From Liolophura sinensis (taxonomy: Eukaryota > Mollusca > Polyplacophora > Chitonida > Chitonidae): a stretch of 64,000 nt of DNA. Position numbers and translations under genes: made by a program. Location: the NCBI RefSeq assembly GCF_032854445.1, contig NC_088298.1, positions 14,183,504-14,247,503 on the forward strand, given 5' to 3'. Below are positions 10,696 to 24,121 of the stretch, in pieces (position 1 is the stretch's first letter; each line of letters begins with the position of its first letter). The notes below the pieces were generated by a model. It had not been told where the DNA came from, searched no databases, and worked only from the letters and a program-made list of their open reading frames with translations.

Positions 10696-12033
10696 CACAA
10701 TCCCTGAAATTCTTAAGGAACTATCACGCACTCTTTGCTGATCACTAGTTTCATTTACAGAAACACTTCTCCGTTAACTGATATACTCATTATTGCTCGA
10801 TTATATATTTATTTTCATTAAAACGTTTGTTCCTATATGACCGATTGATAAATTAGCTGATTGCTAGATTTGCGAGCCCTTTTGGTCATTGGTTCAACAA
10901 TAGCTGATATGAATCAATATTATATATAACATCATTAATATTTTTTCGCTAATTGCATTAGTTTAGCCTCGTAATAAAATCATAGTAGTAGTGATCAATG
11001 AATCTATTCAGTTTTTTTTTATATACCTATCTATATTAACACTCTTTGGCTGCCGATCGTGGTATGTATCCCATTCAGAATGGAGATACACAGTAGTCCT
11101 GTGTTATAGGCTACAGGCCTGTTCAATTCAACTTTAAGGTAAAGAGTTCGAATCCTGCAATTGTCAATTCTTTTTATTTCCTAATTCTAAGAAAGAAAGT
11201 GTTTACCAGGTTTTCAACAGAGGAGAATAGTGAATTAATGACCAACAGAAAAACTGAAGAAAAAAAAGCGAAAGGAAAGAAAACAGCTGGAACCGGAAAA
11301 TGATATAATATATCTGTGTTATATATCTGCGATGGCGCCTCCAGAAATCGAGATAAAAAAGGTTTTTTTATGTCCAAATCAACAAGCACAAAGTCAGATG
11401 TTTGAAAGATACATTTTTCACTCGGCTGTCAATCAAACATAAATCAGTAACAGAGTGACAGAGCGGTCTTACCGCGACAGGTAAAACATACTCGCTGGCT
11501 ACTTTGCATATCATTCCAGTGTTTGCGTCAGCTTTGATGTGAGTCACACGTAGGCGTGGATATCTTACTTACCCCTGGAGACCTTTTGTAGACGGCATCC
11601 TTAATGAGAGCCTCAGGTAATAATTTCTAATTAGCATTCACCTGGTCGGTAAAGATCACTAAGAAGAAAGGTGTGTTTTGAACTGTTCTGAGCGTTCATC
11701 CAGTCGGAAGCCACCCAGTATGATTAAAACAGGTTCACCAACAAGGCCCCCTATGCTATAAAACAGGTTCGTGATTGTATTCAGACCAAGTTTATACAGA
11801 GTTCTGCCCTGAATGAACTCACCTAACCACATTAAAAGGTGAAAGCAATTGAGATAAGATACATGAATAAAGAGAAATTCATTAATGGCCATATTAAAGT
11901 TAACAATTAGCGAAATTTGGGTTCCTTAATTCGTGGGAAAAGAGTTTTAGCTTAATTAACGGTATTTAAGTAATAGCGGTGCAACATATAGCTTCGCGGG
12001 TACCTCGATCTATGATTACAGGTGTGGCGATAG
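10696..12033. other. no gene recognised
   Basis: AT-rich unique DNA. A B-box-like AGTTCGAATCC near 11147 has no convincing A box. Minus frames at 11174-11389 and 11659-11892 are unrecognised. Confidence 0.45.
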
Positions 12034-12055
12034 TTTTTTTTTTTTTTTTTTTTTT
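12034..12055. repeat. poly-T tract of 22 bp
   Basis: An uninterrupted T run. It could be the A-tail of a minus-strand retroelement, but no element body was recognised to its right. Confidence 0.9.
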
Positions 12056-15049
12056 GCAATCCTCTGAAGGGTATATTTCAATCCAAGGCTTATTCTAATC
12101 ATACAGCCTATCTTTACACACAAACATACATTTACTTACATGAATTTTCATCATAAAATCTTCTGGAAATTTATCTGTTATTATAGGCTATGAAATATTC
12201 TCATTTTCAGAGTATGTATTACAGATGGTTTTGTTCTTCTGTACTGCAGTACTGGAATACTCAACGGACATTTTTTCGGTTCAGTTTGCACATTTCACTC
12301 CATGCACTATCACGTGACAATTTTACTCTGTGCACTATCATAGGAAATTTTTACTCCATGTTCCATCATATGACATACATATACATATACATGTATACCC
12401 ATGATGCATTTTTATACATACCTGAATATGTGATTTTGGGTATGTTGTGGGCAGTTTAAAAAGCATAAAACAACGTTTCGTAAAAAGTTATTATGGCATA
12501 GATAGCACATGATTCCACGAACACGGTAACGAGGGAGGGAATTGATTGGATTGGTTTCAGAGAAATATCATGAACATGAGAGAAAAGGATGCCTTTTAGC
12601 CGTGATAGAAAGCTCAATGCTGTACAAATTTACACTGTGAGATGAGCATGAATCGATCTCTTATTTGACCTCTGTTCTTATCTCCTTACTTTCTTAACAG
12701 CTTATAAGGATTGGAGCAAATGAGATATTTCTTTTACATTTTTATATGTAAACTTTATTCGGCATATTTTTTTCGGGCGTTATTTCTTTTCGACCATAGG
12801 CCTACTGGTGTTGCACAAGTATCCGAGTATTTACGCGAACCTTTCCTATAGGTCTACTGTGTATTGAACGTTTGTTTTCTTCACTCCAGAAAAGATATTA
12901 TCTAAAACTATTCAAAAAATGCCTTTTACTACCTTTGAGATATACGTGTCCTGTTTGATGTGCTTTATCTTAATGGACAGAGACCGTCATAAAACACGAT
13001 GCCAAAAGATACGAAACTAAACAGTATGTATACCGTATACAGCGCAGCCGCATTCTCGTATTACGTAACAGTCTACGAGCAGAGCAGCCGCCTTATCATG
13101 TAGTTGCATCACGAAAGAGTTTTTTTTATATCCCATTTAAATCATGGAGCTGCCGAGGGCTTGTGAAAAGTGTTTACCGAGTCATATCTTGTGGGCCCAT
13201 ATAAACGTCAACAGTGGATAAATAAGCAGACAGAATCCGGGTAAACACAGGAGCCAGTTTATAAAGTTTACGTCAGTTTTTGTCAGTCATATTGTTCTAA
13301 AACTTCTCGGAATCAGTTAACGTATAGCTCAGTTTATCAGAAGGTCTCTAAAGCCGCGCTTTATTTTTTTTTGTTATGTAGAATCCAAATGATCCCCTCG
13401 TGGAATGATAATTGAAAATAATCGAGATAAGGAGCTAGTTGAGAACAGAGGCCGAAGCAATGTAATTATACAAGTACTAGATAAGAAACAGAAAATCTCA
13501 ATATGCACTTTAGTGAGTCTGTACAGTGTAAAACTTTCTCTTTGCTCTTTTTATATATCAGACACGGTTCCGTTTCACAGCGTTATATGCATTCGCTGTA
13601 TATTGCCGCGGACGTTATCTCAGATAGATTGATTTCAAGATTGTTCATACAAGCGACCTACAGGTTGAAGATAATCTCAGCGAACTTGACGTAAGAACAT
13701 TTTAACGGCTATACAACCACTATTAACGCTTCGAGAACAGTTCAGCCCAGCTCGGTCATAAAGAACGAGCATCTTAACAGCCACCTCTGCCGTCACCCGT
13801 ATCTCAACCACTACACCCTCAACGCAGTAGGATAACATTTTCCCCTTTAACCGCTTCTTTCGGTGTCATTTTTTAATCATACTGGTTGGTGTCCGACCGA
13901 ATGAACGCTCAGAGCAGTTCAAAATACACCTATCCTCTTAGCGATCTTTGCCGACCAGGTGAACACTAGTTAGAAATTATTACCTAAGTATCATCTTTGT
14001 TGTATATATACCTTGAAAAAAAATCAAGAGTGAACCCATCATTTATTTGTCTTGGCCTGATTTCTTATTTATTACAGTTTACATAAGTTATGGGCAGGCT
14101 GTTACCAGTGCAATCTTTCATGCCAGTCTCTGTGTATGTGTACGTAAACTTATGACATTATCCAGACACTGGCTCTCTGTGCGGTCCGCCCTACATTTTT
14201 GGTATTTGGGTTTAAGCTGCATGGTATTTATCGCTTACTCTTAGATATCCATACACGACTGTTTCCGTGCTTTGATCTGTCTATCTTGGAAACGTACAGT
14301 TTGCTGAAAGAAGAGTGCCAGATGAATTTCGCCGGAAACCAGTGCCAATTTTACCATGAGGTTTGGAATGTGGTTAAAAAAAAAAGTTGTTCAGCCGTTA
14401 CAACAGTAATGACATTTGACATTTATTTTGCTCAAAATGAGATGTTTGCACTCTAAATTAATAAACGCGTAAATTTTGCATATCACAGCATAATACTAAT
14501 GAATCAACTGAATGACACCATTTGGGTAGATTAACATCCGACACTCGTATCCCACTCATAAATCATGGAGGAGAGTTCCAGCCCGATGATCGCCAGGCGC
14601 ATTTGCGCTGTATGGAGTGCATGATTTTCATGATACCATACCTTCCATTTCTTACTCCCTACATTGTACATAGACTTGTTACATCGTAAACTACACTTTC
14701 TTACGTAAATTACCTAAATTCCTTGTAAATACATTATCCTTTGTCCTCTTTAAAATTGGCCATGCATTTCTTTCATGAATTTGTATGTGTCTCGCATTAC
14801 CATTTCTGCTCTTAAATCATTTCGTGGAAGTTACTTTAACCATTGTACCTTTTCTTGCCCCTTTTTGGCAGTTCTTTATACGAACCTAGTTTCTTAATCC
14901 CATGCATTTTCTGGATTCCTCAGCCCATTATCTATTTACCTCAACCCATTACCAAGTTTTGTTTCTTTCCACTGCCTATTGTTTTTTTTTTGTTTTCATT
15001 GCCTATTTTTACTTACATAATCCTGTGATTTCACTTGTACCGCGGCACC
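12056..15049. other. long unique stretch, no gene recognised
   Basis: No repeats or RNA genes were seen. Small plus frames (12190-12459, 13405-13632, 13503-13694, 14047-14244, 14199-14456) show no family signature. Confidence 0.5.
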
Positions 15050-15345
15050 CACTTCTGTCAAGTAATACTTGGTTTTCTTCGAACCGTTACCAACTTTTGT
15101 CAATTGAGAGCTTGTCGCTTTTTCCTAAACGTTGTCAACTTTTTCAACTCAGAGCTTGTCGTCTTTCTCGAACCGTTGCCAGCCTTTGTCAACTCAGAGC
15201 TTGTCTTTCTCGAACCGTTGCCAACTTTTGTCAGCTCAGACCTTGTCGTCTTTCTAGAACCGTTGTCAACTTTTGTAAACTCAGGGCTTGTCGTTTTTCC
15301 CAACCGGGAAAGCCTTGCCAACTTGTCCTGTGGATTTCATCGAAC
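15050..15345. repeat. 45-bp minisatellite, about 6 degenerate units
   Basis: The units contain 'ctcagagcttgtcgtctttc' and 'tcgaaccgttgccaactttt'. One unit lacks three bases (42 bp). Because the period is divisible by three, long frames open in several registers (14902-15420 and 15035-15508 on plus, 15100-15321 on minus). These translate to ~15-residue repeats and are regarded as by-products. Confidence 0.9.
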
Positions 15346-16039
15346 CGTTGCCTGTGGAGCTCAGAGCCCAATGGATTTCCTCACAAGCACATTCCTCAGA
15401 CTTCTGAACTCACAACCTGATGGTTGCTCAACTCACCGATTCCTCATAGGCTGTAATGGTCGTGACAGTGTCTTGCACACTTGCGAAGCTTCCTACTTTC
15501 AGATATGATGTATTGCTTGTCGTGTTGGGATAAATAAACCAAAGTGCCCCCCCCACCCATCTCCCTCCTCCTCTCCGCCCACATCCCAATATCCACCTAA
15601 AAACCTTACACAACTTCCAAGTTGTATACAGAAAACCACTCTAGTTAATGGGAACTACAAAAAAATTAACAAAATACACTCAAACAAATGGTTTCCACCA
15701 CACCAACTGACGTATTCATTAATTTTTTCCTTGTCTTTTTTACACCGGAGAAAAACATTTTCGTTGAAGTCAGCGAGGTTTACACCGGATTTTGTTATCC
15801 ATAAGCCGTTTGATCGAGAGGTTATTAATCCGCATCAATGAACAATTCATCGATTGATTGATCAATCAGTCATGTACGCTAAATGAGATCCATACACCCA
15901 ATTTGTGAGAGCCGATGATTAAAGTCACGTTGGGGGAATATATTGTGTAGAATGGCTGCCAGCTATCATGGAAACGCTAATGTAATATTCCTCCATCACA
16001 GTATACACCTGTTTGTTTATTACACTGATACTTGACGTC
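15346..16039. other. no gene recognised; C-rich tract inside
   Basis: At 15546-15588 there is a pyrimidine-rich tract with several C runs (G-rich on the minus strand). The rest is unique. Confidence 0.5.
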
Positions 16040-16372
16040 GTACGTGGGCGGTAGATCCAGGATCAGTCCTGGGTTTGGTCACACCGATGACCTTAAAAGA
16101 GGAAGTTGCAACTTCCTCGATTGGCGCTCAGCATTAAGGGGATAGTGCACCGCCTGGTTGTCCCGTATCCGTGTAATTGCTCGGGCAGGGCGAATTACTT
16201 GCCTTCGGTAAATCATCTCAGTGAAGAAGCACTAGATAAAAGAGTGGTGGAAATCCGCCCTGCGTGCAACAAGGAGGCAAATTACATACAATCTAAGGAC
16301 TCCGTCGTCGTCATATGACGGAAAAATTGTTACGTACGACGTTAAACCCCAATCAACCACTCACTTGGGTTC
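16040..16372 (+). mobile_element. SINE family B, 5'-truncated
   Basis: It contains 'ggtagatccaggatcagtcc', 'accttaaaagaggaagttgc', 'agataaaagagtggtggaaa' and the end 'acgacgttaaaccccaatca' with a short CACT tail. The A-box part of the tRNA head is absent. The 70-codon plus frame 16106-16318 is SINE sequence. Confidence 0.88.
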
Positions 16373-16511
16373 ACTATACTCGATTCCTCTTCACTTATAA
16401 AATAGTCAGTTTCTTATGAGCACCAGAAACTAAATCAAAACAAGATAATAAAGGACTTGCAGCACAGAGGGAAAACCACAGCATAGAGTGAAATGCGTCA
16501 CCTCAGTTAGG

Positions 16512-16694
16512 GCTTTATTTTAACCGTTCATGTAAATGCATAAATAGTAGAAGTCCGTGACAAAAACACCGCCCCTCACAACGATCATGCGTGACAAAAT
16601 CGTCACAGACTGAGCGCGGGAACTGGATTCGAACTCGCGACCTCTGTCTAAAGTGAACCTGGCTTTACCGCTCTGTCAGCCAGTATTTATTATA
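16512..16694 (-). mobile_element. tRNA-headed SINE, family C
   Basis: On the minus strand the head shows an A box TGGCTGACAGAG (16681-16692) and a B box GAGTTCGAATCC (16625-16636). The T-arm does not pair, so it is not a tRNA gene. The distal part matches the fragments at 1377 and 61589. Confidence 0.65.
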
Positions 16695-16768
16695 TTTTTA
16701 CGATATGTTAACGATGTTTAAGCTCTATCGTCCTTGACACTGGTTTCCTCAGGGTATTCCTCTATATG

Positions 16769-16769
<1 letters not shown>

Positions 16770-16834
<65 letters not shown>
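16770..16834. repeat. (TA)n dinucleotide tract
   Basis: About 65 bp of near-perfect TA repeats, just upstream of the 163-codon open frame at 16922. Confidence 0.95.
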
Positions 16835-16838
<4 letters not shown>

Positions 16839-16921
16839 AGACATCCTTGAGTAAGCCACCAAAGCACTTCACACTTTGAACAGCTTTGGGACTAATACCC
16901 TTTTATTATAATTACTAATGT

Positions 16922-17413
16922 TTGTTTCTTTTGGAATATATGCATGGAAGCATACATCCATATGAAGAAATAAGGCCCATAAATAATGTGCTCCAGAGAA
17001 GAAAACTAGCTGGAAATATGTTACTGCCTAAAGTGTTTGTTAGAATAATAAATTACTTTTCCAAAAAAAGGTGGCGAACAAACACTTTAAGGAAATATGC
17101 ACTTTATTCAAATAAAAATATAGAATTTCATATGATGAAAACGGTTGCTGCCTCTTTCAACGTTTTTGTCCAAAACGACCATCAATTTCAGTACGGCCTC
17201 CATAAAGTAGCGGGTAAAATACTGTCTAAATTCCGAAACGTGGACAAAAAGTGGAGTTTTGACAGTAAGCGATGGTTTTCCTTTACACACTCGACAGGAG
17301 ATCAAAAAAGAAATTATTTACTGCCATTTTTTAAATACTTATTGGAGTTATATACAGTGGTGTGTGCACCGAACTGCACCGAGAAACCATGTGTTAAACT
17401 ACTCTTAAAGTAA
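16922..17413 (+). other. unrecognised 163-codon open frame
   Basis: This is the longest open frame not explained by tandem repeats. The predicted peptide is basic and rich in aromatics, with three Cys near its end. There is no signal peptide, obvious membrane segment or domain that I recognise. In AT-rich DNA of this length one such frame by chance is not surprising. It could equally be a remnant of a mobile-element gene or a single exon. No splice sites or promoter could be tied to it. Confidence 0.2.
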
Positions 17414-19619
17414 CACTTATCATACATCTATTAACAAACACATACAGAACTCAGCCTACGAGTGCGCCTTCGTACACACACCAGATGGAAAGGCGATACG
17501 CTTGATTCTGTGCACTGATATACGTACGATAGATTTTTTTCTCAAATGTTTGACTTAAAGCTTTGTGGCCTTTTACCTTATACACTGAAGTATATAATTA
17601 TATGTATGTGTACATGTATGTGTGTGTATGTGTGTATGTATGGTTAGGAAATTAGCTGTAGTAGGCTTCATATACTATGTGCTATGTGGACATCTAAAGT
17701 AGCAAAGTAAAGTAATCGTGCAGTGCAACAAACTTAGCTCGCTGAATAATGCTGATTACATAGATAGCTTGTTTAATGTCAAAAGACTGGTCTGTTGTCT
17801 TAAATGTACATGGATATAACGAATAATTCCGTCCATACTGTAATGTTTGCACTCTACTTCTCGTTAACAATCACAGACTATATACAGTGCTTCAATAGAG
17901 CAAGTTTGACAGGTTTTATGTCGTCAGGGGCAGGGATATGTATAGAACTCGACAACTGCGAATGATTCGATAGAACTTCCTCATGCAGATTTAATTGGAA
18001 TTCATCGCTACTGAACATTGAATACAGAGGTTGCCGCTGAACAAGGGCCAGATTACTTGGTATTTTTTCCTCAGTAATTGCCATGTGTCAAACTTGATGC
18101 GTAACAAAGGTTATTGGCAGAAAAAACAATGGAATTGTGTAGCATTCCATAAAGACAGTCGATAGCAAAAAAAGTTCGTTCTGTATTTGGCCCGACGTTT
18201 ATTCATAGGTTTTTGTGATTTCGCCAAAAGCGTTCTTCGATGTCAGGCGGAATGTCTTGTAACGGAACTATTAAGACGCTCCTAAAACACCAGTAGCATA
18301 TTTATTAGCATATGTGGGATAAATTCCAGTCAGACACGTTCGGAAACCAATAAGCCAGTCAGAATTCACACAGTTTACGTTTTGGACAGCTGAGGGATGA
18401 GGATGTATTTAAACCTTCGACGGTTCTGCGAACACAGTATGTGTGCTTGAGGCCAGGATATGCGAATCTATATCCATCAGACAGCTGATATTTCATGCAT
18501 CTAGTTCAGTTTTCTAACTCGTATATATAATACAAACGCGAGTATCCCTGTGGCCCTTTGGTCGCAACTGTTCAGGCAGATGACTTTTTACAAGACTATC
18601 CGTGGGTTTCATAGTATTGCTATAATTCTTACAGGGGGACCCAGTTCATGAGGGTGCAGACATGCATTTATAGAAAGACAATTTATCCAGAATCCAGTGG
18701 CCCCACAGATCAGTTTTGCATCTTTCTGTTTTACAATTTATCCAGCCACTACCCATCCTTTAGTTTGACGGACCGTTCTGCGGCACAAAGGTTTCCTGTG
18801 ATAAATTAAATCCAAACAGCTTCAAATATATACCTTGCTCGGTGTCTTTGTGTATGTTGCAAGAATCAATTACGCTGGCTTTGTATACACTTAACACAGA
18901 TTCCATACAAATGCAGGATTTCTGTATGCAGCCAGTTCTTTGTACGACTCATTCTCAAACAGTGTACCAGACAAAACAAACAATGACGTGAATAGGTTTC
19001 TAGAGGCAAATACAGAATTACATTAACATATGTATGTACAGAAACACAAGCTGACCTGGGCCTGTATTTCCTGTTCTATATTTGTGGTCTCCTGAAAAGG
19101 CTTCTCGATAACCTGTTAATTGCAATTTACAGAGTGCAATGTAACTAACGAGGGCAAGAAATGCAAACAAACAAAAGGTGCAGACATGGCAACTTTTAGA
19201 ACCAAGTATTCCAAATGCTTTCTGCGAAGCCAATTTTTGTTCAGAAGAAACTCGTTAGCAGCTGAGAGATAGTTTTTTTTTTACATTTTAACATTTGTCC
19301 GTGTGCTGTGATATATATAAGTAACAAAAGTCGGGTATGCTCTGTTTCAACTTCACCTTCGAAACTATTTCGTTCATGTTTTCTTATGCAGGGCGCTTTT
19401 CAACGTGAAATGAATTTGTAAAAACTTTAATTTAGACAGGAGAATTCGACTGAGTATAAAGACATGCAATATCAATTCGATTCTGCATAGCACAATACCT
19501 CACACCTGGCTGATTTTCATATCCTAGATTCCTAATGGGCTGCAGCAAAACAAGGCACGTCTATGTGCAAGGTTTCACGATGTGGATTCCCCATATAATT
19601 TGAATGTATTCCACTCCCG
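17414..19619. other. no gene recognised
   Basis: Unique AT-rich DNA with a short GT-rich patch at 17590-17640. Small minus frames at 17878-18084 and 19018-19233 are unrecognised. Confidence 0.5.
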
Positions 19620-19850
19620 GTATGGTTGTGTGTATGCTTGGGGTTTTACGTCGTACTCAACAATCTTTCAGTCATATGACGACGAGGAGTCATTACGTGT
19701 TTGTACATACACTGTGTCTTCTTGTGGCACGGGGAGTCCATGCTGCCAAAGTGCTGCCGCTAAAGAAATATCATACCAAAGACACAAGAGGACACACTAT
19801 ACTGCTCTAACCTCTCTGTGCTGAGCGCCAAGTCAGGCTCCATTCTGGGT
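19620..19850 (-). mobile_element. SINE family B, diverged minus-strand copy
   Basis: It begins in plus orientation with 'cttggggttttacgtcgtac' and 'tttcagtcatatgacgacga', the reversed family B 3' end, then 'aagtgctgccgct' and 'gtgctgagcgccaag'. The left part is clear; the right boundary is uncertain. The frames at 19582-19824 and 19604-19810 lie in this element. Confidence 0.7.
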
Positions 19851-21840
19851 TTATTTAATGCGGGCTTTAGAGAAAGATTACCATAATGTGTAGACATATA
19901 CATGCCTCGTTCTGGTATTGACAGGTCAACGATTCCAGCATTGCCTCTTATAATAGTATTCAAACAATACCCGTAACGTATAATAAATTTATTAATAATA
20001 ACTCCGCATTCAATCATGAAGATATAACATTAAAGTCTATTCAAGGCTAGTTCACGGAACAATTAACTATTACTTGTCGCGTAGCGAGGACAGGACAAAG
20101 AGTCGAGTCAGTCACTTGACACATATCATACGGATTATGGTAGAAATTGATCCAAAATTCACCGGAGGTTCCGTATAAAGGTTGTGAGGATAAAGACACC
20201 ATGCATATTCAACTGTCACCGTAGAGAAAGGCTCTATACCGAGTTAACCGTTACAATAAAGGTCAAGTCCAGGTCAGCTTTTGGTGACATCTGTGGAAAA
20301 AGGTGATCGAGTGCAGATTTAGCGAACATCGTCAAATTTAGTCTGAAGTCAACAAGAAAGGCTTACTGAGCCTGTTGGTTTCTTGCGGAAAGACAACTTC
20401 TTAACAGGGGCCATTGATATTGCCTGTATACACATCCGTACCATTCATCAGAAAAAAACAACGATGCACAACATCAGATTACATATCACTAATTCTCAAA
20501 ATTTCTCACCTTAAACAATATGGTGCGCCCTTTAGATTGAAACGATATGCCAAGAAAAAATAACTGGTCTGTAACATGAGTAGCCATTTTGGTGCAATCT
20601 TCTACAGTTAATACGTGGTCCCCGTGGTAACTTAATGAATAAAACTGTTAAGTATTTACTTCCTTAGCGGTCTCCTACGCGAAGTGACATATGAAATCGT
20701 AAATGGTAACCGTTATGTATTAACCTTGGCTTGTCTGTTTGGAATTTGATATGTCACTGGCTTTATCATTTTCAGTCATATCTTGTCAGTTTCTGACAGG
20801 ACCATTTTGCCTCTCGCCTATCCACCTCAACCTGCCCACCATACCAGTCACATGAGACTCGTTATGTCGTGCATTATGTTGTGATCTTACCTCATAGTGT
20901 AATTTGTCAGGTGGTTCTGTTCCTGGTTTCCGAAAACAGCTTATCCACGGATGTTGTCACAGAATCAAAACATATGTGTCTAACCAAAGATCAACCATGT
21001 ATTGTGTTCTTTTAAATAATGACCATAATATCAGTTTCCATACCACTTTGTGTTACAAAATAGGTGCTACCATTGAAATGTCACGTCATATACTCTATGA
21101 TAGCAAACTAGAACTATACGATCAAGGCCAATCGTAAAGAAACGTTTTACCTTTAACTGTGATTTCTATTGTTCTGCAGTTATTTACTATGGGTTTGTGG
21201 TACGCGAAAACATCCCAAAACATATACATATCCTTGCAAGGATTTTTGGACGTGAAAGTTCCTACGACAAAAGACGTATGGGAAATCTCATGAAGAACGC
21301 AGAACGAGACTAGCGAAACCTCGATCTGGCCGCGCATGTCAGGCACATTGGTCGAAAGATCAACCGCTTGTAAGTAAACCAGTGCACATTCCATTCATGT
21401 AGTGTTAGTAGTTTAGCTTTTCATAAACTGCAACTCAATGAGTCCCTACGAAAAACACTTGGAAGTGTTTTATACATAGGCCTATTCGTCTATTGTTCCG
21501 CTTCCTGTGACGTTTCAGTCAATAACAACTTTTCCAATTTCACCGCCGGGAGGATGGTGGATGCCACTTCCTGTCAATCCGGAATGCGGTCAGCAACGAA
21601 ATCAGCCAAACTCCTCATTTCACCGCCAGGTGGCTCTTCCTACACTCTGTGAGGACAAAGCCGTGAGTCAGCCGTTTAGTCGACTTTTCGCACCTGTGAA
21701 TAGCCTTTAAGCTTTTATGTTCTAAAAATAATTGTCAGAGCCAGCAAAATAAAGGGCTGTTATAATCCGGTGATTTTTTTACAGTCCATAGGTCAGTTAG
21801 CCATTGAGACGATCGATTTACACTAAAAACAAAAATATAT
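19851..21840. other. no gene recognised
   Basis: Unique DNA; frames at 19760-20017, 20904-21137, 21122-21394 and 21507-21710 show no recognisable domain. Confidence 0.5.
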
Positions 21841-22068
21841 AATCTGTCAAATTTAATAGCTTCAAATTTAAGTATTTTGTCTGTGTGATGCTGTAATATA
21901 TTTTGTCATTGCAGCAGATTATTATGTTTAATATAACACATATATTCTATTAATTCAGCATAAAGACTGTATTAGACTAACAGGATGCTATGTTTTGAAT
22001 ATGACACATTATTGGGACAAGAATACACACTTGCGTCATTCAGACAAGAAAATGAACAGATTATTATT
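21841..22068 (+). mobile_element. MITE-like element, diverged copy of the 27.2-kb element
   Basis: The left end ('aatctgtcaaatttaatag', then 'tgtctgtgtgatgctgtaat', then 'cagcagattatt') aligns with the reversed right half of the element at 27208-27473, including its interior. The right end, reversed, reads 'aatctgttcattttcttgtc' then 'tgaatgacgc', giving a diverged terminal inverted repeat. No transposase is encoded. Confidence 0.6.
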
Positions 22069-24121
22069 TTCGATGTATAAACATATGCTCAAATTAAATT
22101 GTTTGGGAAAATATGTTGTCATGTTTCCCTTCTATAATTGAATTACATTGATGGAAGGCATCTTACACATTTCGAAAGGGCGCATACATTTTGTCTACTA
22201 TCACACGATGTATTTCCATAATTTATATGCGGGTGCTGTATTGTGTCCAATGAGACCCAGGATAGCACATTTACCGATAACTCATTGTTATACTACGCTA
22301 CTGGTTTAGTCTACGCTATATATCCCATAAGCATCATTTCGGCCTTTGTTTTATCTCCACACGGGGACTCGTGCATTATCGTTACTGTTGCGGAGATTGA
22401 CTCATAATTCTCATTTAGAGATTCCGCCTGGGACGGTTGCTCTTTGCGCTGTTAGCAGAATAGATAAATATCTTCCGTAAACTAATATTCCAGGAAAATA
22501 GAATAATGGTCTCGTGGGGGCTTTGTATATAGCCTTATTGCCCTCGGATCTGACGGATTAGAGCTCCGCCAGGAGGCGGAAATCTCAACAGGGCCTCGCT
22601 ACGATGTCGCGTTGCCTAGCGAACGCGCACTACGCCGAAACAGCTGCGGTCAACGTATACCACTTCTCGCAGCAGAGGTGTTATCAGTTTTATGTACATA
22701 GGATAACGGACTACATGACTTCCCGCTGTGTAGAGCTATAAAATAACGCATGAAGGCCAAGACGGGTTATAAAGTAGACAGATGTGTATTACAGCCTTCG
22801 AGCTCTAAAGTGGATTCCAACTGTCAGACAAACAAGAAGTTTTGTCCTTGGATTTCATCGAAGAGATACCTCCGAAGTCGTCTACTTTAATCTCCGCGAC
22901 GATCTGCAAAAATCCCTCCGAGGAATTTCAATATACGGTTGATTTTAACTCACTTTCCTGGATAAATATACATGCATGCAATCTGATCAGACTGTTCTTG
23001 ATGGCGAGACTAGGGAGAGATGAGGTGGGGAGGGACACAGAGTTGGAAAGTGAGAGGGGGGAGGCGAGGGAGGGAGAGGGAGGCAAGAGAGGACGAAAAT
23101 ACATATGTCAGAGCATTATTTTGTACAGTTAAAAACCGAACTTTCTGTTTCTTGTTTTAGAAAGGCGTATGCACATGATTTTAGGTGGTTTTCATCTGGT
23201 ATACTAATTAATTATTACGTTATTTATTTATGTATTTGTTTATTGACCTTCGTGGCACTCGTGGCACACGGCACTCGCGTCCTCCCACACTACCTGCCAT
23301 GACCACCGCCATGGATGATCTTTTGGTGCTTTTACACTGGAAAGGACATTCTCGGATTTGTCGGTCCTTATACTTTGGCGTTTTGCAACATCCTACGGTT
23401 TATTTTCACCTGAGGGCGTTACTGCAATGTTGTGTCAGCGTTTATGACGTATGATCGAGTTAAACTCCATCTGTCTTTAACAGCTTCAAGTGCCCTTCAG
23501 AGACCCCAGCACACATCAAAGCTTCAACTTGGTCGGTGTATATTTGGGGCGATCTTTAAGGGATAAATCCTGGCGTCCGTTGAAATGTCACCACCTGGAA
23601 GTATATGCCTTCAATTCCTTGTTACAGAACGTGAGCTCTCAGTCGCTAGATAGCTTGCGGGGAAACCCATGACCATCCGTATATAATACACACGTGTTTT
23701 TGAATGATTTATTGAAAGATTATTTCACCTGTAATAAGGCGACGTCTGTCATGTTTCTGACGGAGGAAACCAGGTAGATCCCGGCGAAATCACCGCACTC
23801 ATCTCAGGTATATACACCATAGGAATGTGCGAACCGCAAACATGCGCAGCCGGCCCTGTTCGATGGATTCGTGCAAGCTGGGCCTGATAATCGCATTGGT
23901 AAGGAGCTGTAGTGGTATATCGAACTCCTTGTACATGTGATATGCTTCTGACCAGTCGGTCAGAGTTCCCCTCGTGCATGTGAAATACAAACATTGGTGT
24001 GAGATAAACAAAATTAATAACAGACACATTTAGTTATGTATCAACTGGTCATAATCCAGAAAAGCTCTGTTGACAGAAGTGTTGGTAAGTTTTCAAGTAT
24101 TGACATCGAAAAACTTTACCT
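22069..24121. other. no gene recognised; purine-rich tract inside
   Basis: A GC-richer segment at about 22500-22960 and a G/A-rich tract at 23011-23090 with many GGG runs (possible G-quadruplex). Several 60-96-codon frames (22842-23132, 23230-23454, 23749-24027) are unrecognised. Confidence 0.45.

Noticed and set aside
14902-15508. 172- and 157-codon frames
   Set aside because: They run through the 45-bp minisatellite in two registers at once, which a real gene would not do.
16625-16694. tRNA gene on the minus strand
   Set aside because: Good A and B boxes, but the T-arm does not pair and the sequence continues into repeat family C.
19582-19824. 80-codon plus-strand protein
   Set aside because: Entirely within a reversed SINE B copy.
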